Shown one piece after another: positions 5,984-10,912 of a DNA stretch of 10,912 nt. Where the stretch lies: assembly GCA_944336815.1 (NCBI GenBank), contig CALVLG010000022.1:1-10912 (forward strand), in the 5' to 3' direction. The position numbers were made by a program, and so were the translations under genes. The notes below the pieces were generated by a model that did not search any database, was not told the origin of the DNA, and saw nothing but the letters and a program-made list of their open reading frames with translations. This DNA comes from an uncultured Bacilli bacterium. GTDB lineage: Bacteria; Bacillota_I; Bacilli_A; RF39; UBA660. Numbering within the stretch: the first letter of the stretch is position 1; every line of letters starts with the position of its first letter.

Positions 5984-5998
5984 TTTTGTTGCTAAAAT
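5970..5998 (+). promoter_or_regulatory. Promoter of rpoB-rpoC, starting inside rsmC
   Basis: A perfect TTGACA (5970-5975), in the last codons of rsmC, is followed by a 17-nt spacer and TAAAAT (5993-5998) with TGC upstream as an extended -10. This is the best promoter in the window. The predicted start near 6005 leaves about 68 nt of leader. No terminator separates rsmC from rpoB, so readthrough from rsmC is also likely. Confidence 0.75.
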
Positions 5999-6072
5999 TA
6001 TAAATTGGTGACGTGTTATTTTTTGCGTTTAAAAAATGAGTTTTCAAAAATAAGATTGGATGGGGTGAAATC

Positions 6073-9000
6073 GTGGCTTACAAGTTAAAAAAATGCGGAG
6101 ATTACCGAACTAGAAGAAGTTTTTCTAAAAGTAAAAATACTATGGAATTATCAGATCTTTTGGAAGTTCAAAAGAAGAGTTACCAAAGATTTTTGGAAGA
6201 AGGAATTCGTGAAGTTTTTGACGAACTTTTTCCAGTGGAAAGTTTTACGGGCAATGTAACAATTGATTTTGGTGATTATTCTTTTGATGAACCAAGATAT
6301 TCCATTAAAGAAGCAAAAGAAAGAATGGTGAATTATGCTGCACCATTAAAAGTTCAAGCACGTGTTTTTATTCATGAAACAGGTGAAGTAAAAGAACAAG
6401 AAATTTTCTTAGGCGATATGCCTTTAATGACTGATTCAGGTACGTTTATTATTAACGGGGCTGAAAGAGTTATTGTTTCTCAATTAGTACGTAGTCCAAG
6501 TGTTTACTTTAAAAGAGAAGTAGATAAAAATGGTCGGCGTATTTTAACTGGGGAAATGATTCCTAATAAAGGAACTTGGCTAGAATTTGAAACCGATGCT
6601 AGAGATGTTTTCTATGTTAGAATTGATCGAACAAGAAAAGTCCCAATTACTACTTTCTTACGGGCATTAGGTTTATCTAGCAACGAAGATATTACTCATG
6701 TTTTTGGGGAAGATCCTTACTTATTAAATACCTTTGAAAAAGATAGTACCAAAAATACTGATGAGGCCTTAATTGAAATTTATGAAAAATTAAGACCAGG
6801 TGAACCGGCAACGCTTGATTCAGCTAAAAACCAATTAATCATGCGTTTCTTTGATCACTTCCGTTATGATTTAGCTAAAGTTGGTCGTTATAAATTTAAT
6901 AAAAAATTAAATGTTTGTGATCGTTTAGTTGGTTGTACTTTAGCTGAAGACATGAAAGATGAAAAAGGTAAGGTCGTTGTGGCCAAAGATACTTTAATTA
7001 CTAAAGATATTTTAGAAACAATGAAACCTTTATTACAAGCTGGATATGGTTTACATGATGTTTTAATTCATGAAGAACTAGATACATATAACAAAGTCCA
7101 AGAAATCAAAGTATATGATAAAAATCATCCAGATAGAATTGTTCCTATTATTGGTGTTGATCAAAGTGTTACTGAAAGAAGACTTACGATTCCTGACATT
7201 TATGCCTCTGTAAACTATTACTTAAATTTACATGTTGGCATTGGTAATACAGATGAAATCGATAATTTAGGTAACCGAAGAGTAAGACAAGTTGGGGAAT
7301 TAATCGAAAAACAATTCCAAGTTGGTATGGCTCGGATGGAAAGAGTTATTCGTGAGCGTATGACCACACAAGAAACAGAAGAAATTACACCAAAATCATT
7401 AATTAATATTCGTCCAGTTACCGCTGTTTTAAAAGAATTCTTTGGGTCATCGCAATTATCTAAATTCATGGATCAAATTAACCCAATCGCTGAATTAACT
7501 GATAAAAGACGTTTATCAAGTTTAGGACCTGGCGGTTTATCAAGAGATCGAGCAGGCATGGACGTTCGTGACGTTAATGCTAGTCACTATGGTCGTATTT
7601 GTCCAATTGAATCACCAGAAGGTCAAAACATCGGTTTAATTACTTCTTTAGCTGGTTATGCTAAAATTAATGAATATGGCTTTATTATGACGCCTTACCG
7701 TCGTGTTATAGATGGTGTTGTTCAAATGGACGATGTTCATTACATGACAGCTGATGAAGAAACTGATTACTATATTTCTGAAGCTAATATTGCCTTAGAT
7801 GATAATAACAAAATCATTGATAAAGAAGTTATTGTTCGTTATAACGGTGATAACGTGATGGTTAGTAAAGATAAAGTTGATTTTGTCGACGTTTCACCTA
7901 GCCAAGTTGTTTCCATTACGACAAGTTGTATTCCATTCTTAAACTACGATGATGCTAACCGTACATTAATGGGTTCAAACATGCAACGTCAAGCCGTTCC
8001 ATTATTAAAAAGCGAAGCACCAATTGTTGGTACTGGAGTTGAATGGGTAGCGGCTAAATACGCTGGTAGTAGTGTTGTTGCTAAAGCTGATGGTGTAGTT
8101 GACTATGCTGATGCTAAAAAAATCGTTGTTTTAAATGCTAAAGGTAAAGATGTTTATACGCTTGCTAACTTTGAAGGAAACAACGCTGCTGCTTGTACAA
8201 ATCATGTTCCAATTGTTAAAAAAGGTGATAAAGTCATCGCTGGTCAAGTTATCGCTGATGGTCCAAGTACAGATCATGGTGAACTTGCTTTAGGTAAAAA
8301 CATGACCGTCGCATTCATGACTTACAACGGTTATAACTATGAAGATGCAGTTATTTTAAATGAAAGACTTGTTAAAGATGACGTCTATACATCTTTACAT
8401 ATTGAAACTTATGAAATTGAATGCCGTGATACTAAATTAGGTCCTGAAGAAATTACTCGTGATATTCCAAATGTTGGGGAAGATGCACGTAAGAACCTTG
8501 ATAGTGAAGGTATTGTAAGAATCGGAACCGAAGTTAAAGAAGGCGACATTCTAGTTGGTAAAGTAACACCAAAAGGTGTCCAAGAATTAACAAGTGAAGA
8601 AAAATTATTACATGCAATCTTTGGTGAAAAAACAAGAGAAGTAAGAGATACATCTTTACGTGTAGAACATGGTGCTGCTGGTATTATTCATGATGTTAAA
8701 GTTTATACAAAAGAAAATAGTGATGAACTTCCAGCTGGCGTTTTCAAAATTATTCGTGTTTATATTATTCAAAAACGTAAAATTCAAGTCGGCGACAAGA
8801 TGAGTGGTCGTCATGGTAATAAAGGTGTTATTTCGCTTGTTTTACCAGAAGAAGATATGCCATATTTACCAGACGGTACACCAGTTGATGTTATGTTAAA
8901 TCCACTAGGTGTTCCATCACGGATGAACATTGGCCAAATCTTAGAAGTTCATTTAGGTATGGCTGGTAAAAAACTTGGTGTTCATTATGCGACTCCAGTC

Positions 9001-9696
9001 TTTGATGGAGCTAACCTTGATGATATTCATGAAGAAATGCAAGAAGCTGGTATGAGTGAAGATGGTAAAGTTACTCTTTACAATGGCCGTACTGGTGAAC
9101 CTTTTGAACATAAAGTAAATGTTGGTGTTATGTACATGGTAAAACTTCATCACATGGTTGATGATAAACTCCATGCTAGAGCAACTGGTCCATACAGTTT
9201 AGTAACTCAACAACCATTAGGTGGTAAAGCTCAATTTGGTGGTCAACGTTTTGGGGAAATGGAAGTTTGGGCATTATATGCTTATGGTGCCGCTCATGTT
9301 CTTCAAGAAATTTTAACTATTAAGTCAGATGATGTTATTGGCCGGGTTAAAGTATATGAAGCCTTAGTAAAAGGTAAAACGGTTGATCAAGCTGGTGTTC
9401 CAGAATCATTTAGAGTTTTAATTAAAGAATTCCAAGCTCTTGGTTTAAATGTTCAAATTATTGATAAAGATGATAAAGTCTTAGATTTAAAAGAAATCGA
9501 AGCTGAAGAAGATAAAGAAGACATTATTAAAATCGATGAAATTGATTTAAAAAATGAGGCTTTAGAAGAGCCAACTGAAGAACCAATACTTGAAGATAAT
9601 TATGAAGAAGAAGATGAGTTTGCCGAAGATAGCTTAGACGATTTAGAATTTCCAGGTGACATCTCATTAGACGAAGATGAGGAGGGGGATCTATAA
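6073..9696 (+). CDS. rpoB: DNA-directed RNA polymerase subunit beta
   Basis: This 1207-residue protein is close to the length of Bacillus RpoB and colinear with it throughout. It starts at GTG 6073 behind GGGGTGA (6062-6068). Landmarks are TGTFIINGAERVIVSQLVRSP in the N-terminal lobe, the rifampicin region FFGSSQLSKFMDQINP ... KRRLSSLGPGGL (about 459-490), HYGRICPIESPEGQNIGLI, MQRQAVPL, GYNYEDAVI, the catalytic-centre segment GDKMSGRHGNKG (907-918), and QPLGGKAQFGGQRFGEMEVW near the C-terminus. It forms the active site and the DNA/RNA channel of the polymerase with beta'. Asp477 (codon 7501-7503) replaces the His equivalent to E. coli 526, a substitution associated with rifampicin resistance. 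Residues 1143-1207 form a tail in which 33 of 65 residues are Asp or Glu; such a tail is present but shorter in Bacillus. It overlaps rpoC by one base. Confidence 0.99.
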   Translation: MAYKLKKCGDYRTRRSFSKSKNTMELSDLLEVQKKSYQRFLEEGIREVFDELFPVESFTGNVTIDFGDYSFDEPRYSIKEAKERMVNYAAPLKVQARVFIHETGEVKEQEIFLGDMPLMTDSGTFIINGAERVIVSQLVRSPSVYFKREVDKNGRRILTGEMIPNKGTWLEFETDARDVFYVRIDRTRKVPITTFLRALGLSSNEDITHVFGEDPYLLNTFEKDSTKNTDEALIEIYEKLRPGEPATLDSAKNQLIMRFFDHFRYDLAKVGRYKFNKKLNVCDRLVGCTLAEDMKDEKGKVVVAKDTLITKDILETMKPLLQAGYGLHDVLIHEELDTYNKVQEIKVYDKNHPDRIVPIIGVDQSVTERRLTIPDIYASVNYYLNLHVGIGNTDEIDNLGNRRVRQVGELIEKQFQVGMARMERVIRERMTTQETEEITPKSLINIRPVTAVLKEFFGSSQLSKFMDQINPIAELTDKRRLSSLGPGGLSRDRAGMDVRDVNASHYGRICPIESPEGQNIGLITSLAGYAKINEYGFIMTPYRRVIDGVVQMDDVHYMTADEETDYYISEANIALDDNNKIIDKEVIVRYNGDNVMVSKDKVDFVDVSPSQVVSITTSCIPFLNYDDANRTLMGSNMQRQAVPLLKSEAPIVGTGVEWVAAKYAGSSVVAKADGVVDYADAKKIVVLNAKGKDVYTLANFEGNNAAACTNHVPIVKKGDKVIAGQVIADGPSTDHGELALGKNMTVAFMTYNGYNYEDAVILNERLVKDDVYTSLHIETYEIECRDTKLGPEEITRDIPNVGEDARKNLDSEGIVRIGTEVKEGDILVGKVTPKGVQELTSEEKLLHAIFGEKTREVRDTSLRVEHGAAGIIHDVKVYTKENSDELPAGVFKIIRVYIIQKRKIQVGDKMSGRHGNKGVISLVLPEEDMPYLPDGTPVDVMLNPLGVPSRMNIGQILEVHLGMAGKKLGVHYATPVFDGANLDDIHEEMQEAGMSEDGKVTLYNGRTGEPFEHKVNVGVMYMVKLHHMVDDKLHARATGPYSLVTQQPLGGKAQFGGQRFGEMEVWALYAYGAAHVLQEILTIKSDDVIGRVKVYEALVKGKTVDQAGVPESFRVLIKEFQALGLNVQIIDKDDKVLDLKEIEAEEDKEDIIKIDEIDLKNEALEEPTEEPILEDNYEEEDEFAEDSLDDLEFPGDISLDEDEEGDL

Positions 9697-10912
9697 TGAT
9701 AGAAGTAAATAATTTTAAAGGAATTAAAGTAGGACTAGCTAGTCCAGAACAAATTCGTTCATGGTCTTATGGTGAAGTAAAAAAACCAGAAACCATTAAC
9801 TATCGAACCTTAAAACCTGAACGTGATGGCTTATTCTGTGAAAAAATCTTTGGTCCAACAAAAGATTACGAATGTTCTTGTGGTAAATATAAAAGATTAC
9901 GTTACAAAAACGTTGTATGTGATCGATGCGGTGTTGAAGTAACCAAATCAAAAGTACGTCGTGAACGGATGGGGCATATTGAACTTGCCTCTCCATGTTC
10001 ACACATCTGGTTTTTCAAAGGTGTTCCTTCTAAAATGGGTCTTGTTTTAGACATGAGTCCTCGTGATTTAGAGGAAGTATTATACTTTGTAAGTTATGTC
10101 GTTTTAGATCCTGGTAGTGCACCTTTAATGAAAAAACAAACTTTATCTGATAAAGAATATCGTGCTTACTATGATAAATATGGTAACAGCTTCAAAGTTG
10201 GGATGGGTGCTGAAGCAATCGAAACCCTTTTAAAAGAAGTTGATATTGATAAAGAAGTAAAAGAATTAAGAGAAGAGTTAGAAAATGCAACCGGTCAAAA
10301 AAGAATTCGTCTTGTTAAAAGATTAGACTGTTTAGTAGCTTTCCAAGAAAGTGGCAATCGTCCAGAATGGATGATTTTAGAAGCTCTTCCTGTTATTCCA
10401 CCAGATTTAAGACCAATGATTCAATTAGATGGTGGTCGCTTTGCTACTAGTGATTTAAACGATTTATATCGTCGTATTATTAACCGTAATAATCGTTTGA
10501 AAAAATTATTAGAATTAGGCGCGCCAACAATTATTGTTCAAAACGAAAAAAGAATGCTTCAAGAAGCCGTTGATAGTTTACTTGATAATGGCCGTCGGGG
10601 AAGAAGCGTTCAAGGAGCTGGTAATAGACCATTAAAGAGTTTATCTAGTATGTTAAAAGGAAAACAAGGACGTTTCCGTCAAAACTTACTTGGTAAACGT
10701 GTGGACTATTCTGGTCGTTCCGTTATTGTTGTTGGTCCAAACTTAAAGATGTATCAATGTGGTATCCCTAAAGATATGGCTCTTGAACTATTTAAACCAC
10801 ATGTTATTCATGGTTTAGTAGAACGTGGCCTTGCTCATAATATTAAAGGCGCTAAAAAATTAATTGATACTAAAGATGATTGTGTATGGGACGTTGTTGA
10901 AGATGTTATAAC
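9696..10912 (+). CDS. rpoC: DNA-directed RNA polymerase subunit beta', 3'-truncated by the window
   Basis: The reading frame is open from ATG 9696 to the window end (405 whole codons, about the first third of the protein). The start overlaps the rpoB stop as TAATG, and AGGAGG (9680-9685) lies within the rpoB tail codons, suggesting translational coupling. Visible features are the N-terminal zinc site C60, C62, C75, C78 (ECSCGKYKRLRYKN ... CDRCG, same spacing as E. coli 70/72/85/88), the HIELASPCSHIWFFKGVPSK segment, the clamp and lid region, and RFRQNLLGKRVDYSGRSVI from residue 326. The catalytic NADFDGD loop lies beyond the window. The subunit carries the catalytic magnesium ligands and most of the clamp. 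Nothing unusual is seen in the part present. Confidence 0.98.
   Translation, partial: MIEVNNFKGIKVGLASPEQIRSWSYGEVKKPETINYRTLKPERDGLFCEKIFGPTKDYECSCGKYKRLRYKNVVCDRCGVEVTKSKVRRERMGHIELASPCSHIWFFKGVPSKMGLVLDMSPRDLEEVLYFVSYVVLDPGSAPLMKKQTLSDKEYRAYYDKYGNSFKVGMGAEAIETLLKEVDIDKEVKELREELENATGQKRIRLVKRLDCLVAFQESGNRPEWMILEALPVIPPDLRPMIQLDGGRFATSDLNDLYRRIINRNNRLKKLLELGAPTIIVQNEKRMLQEAVDSLLDNGRRGRSVQGAGNRPLKSLSSMLKGKQGRFRQNLLGKRVDYSGRSVIVVGPNLKMYQCGIPKDMALELFKPHVIHGLVERGLAHNIKGAKKLIDTKDDCVWDVVEDVI

Noticed and set aside
1..10912. CRISPR array, tRNA or rRNA genes, insertion sequences, prophage or attachment sites
   Set aside because: No regularly spaced repeats, transposase or integrase frames, tRNA-like cloverleaf or rRNA sequence were seen by eye on either strand.
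1..10912. Mycoplasma-type genetic code with TGA as Trp
   Set aside because: Trp codons in the genes are TGG and no in-frame TGA is needed; absence of TGA among six stops is unremarkable in AT-rich DNA.

Overview
The window is AT-rich, low-GC Bacillota-type DNA, probably from a Bacilli, Mollicutes-adjacent or Erysipelotrichia-like lineage. Strong Shine-Dalgarno sites, hairpin/T-run terminators, sigma-A promoters with extended -10 boxes, a J-type ribonuclease and a short YbxB-type RsmC directly upstream of rpoB all support this. Trp is encoded by TGG and no reading frame contains an internal TGA, so this is the standard bacterial code. The six stop codons in the window are TAA or TAG. The exact taxon cannot be told from the sequence alone. 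All genes I can support are on the plus strand.

Layout. (1) 1-1199: the 3' two thirds of an RNase J paralogue whose catalytic motifs are largely eroded, ending in a terminator. (2) 1252-2034: a monocistronic unit with its own promoter and terminator, encoding a 234-residue membrane-anchored extracytoplasmic protein. (3) 2045-5344: a two-gene operon of tandem paralogues (487 and 477 residues). Both have a SipW-type signal peptide ending in TYA|WF and a TasA/CalY-like body. The operon is preceded by a strong promoter, two helically phased repeats resembling Spo0A boxes, and a leader of about 270 nt. (4) 5324-5983: rsmC (16S rRNA m2G methyltransferase), starting at TTG, with a promoter whose -35 box lies in the loop of the preceding terminator. 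(5) 5970-10912: rpoB, with its own promoter inside the end of rsmC, overlapping rpoC by one base. rpoC runs off the window.

How the parts fit. rsmC-rpoB-rpoC is the housekeeping core in its classical Gram-positive order, but rplJ-rplL are not upstream. Their usual place is taken by a surface-protein locus that looks like biofilm-matrix or surface-fibre machinery. The 234-residue anchored protein ends in a signature (WVDGDD ... NFTKE) that matches the end of the body of both secreted paralogues (IEGQD ... FGFTKERF). I therefore infer that all three belong to one surface system, with the anchored member as a possible attachment or nucleation subunit. No SipW peptidase, sortase motif or regulator is visible here.

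Most interesting points: the eroded RNase J; the tandem TasA-like pair with a shared four-cysteine insertion, a shared C-terminal extension and a 43-nt perfect repeat at the same offset in each gene; the phased Spo0A-box-like sites; the promoter nested in a terminator; and an Asp at the RpoB position equivalent to E. coli His526, which predicts intrinsic rifampicin resistance.
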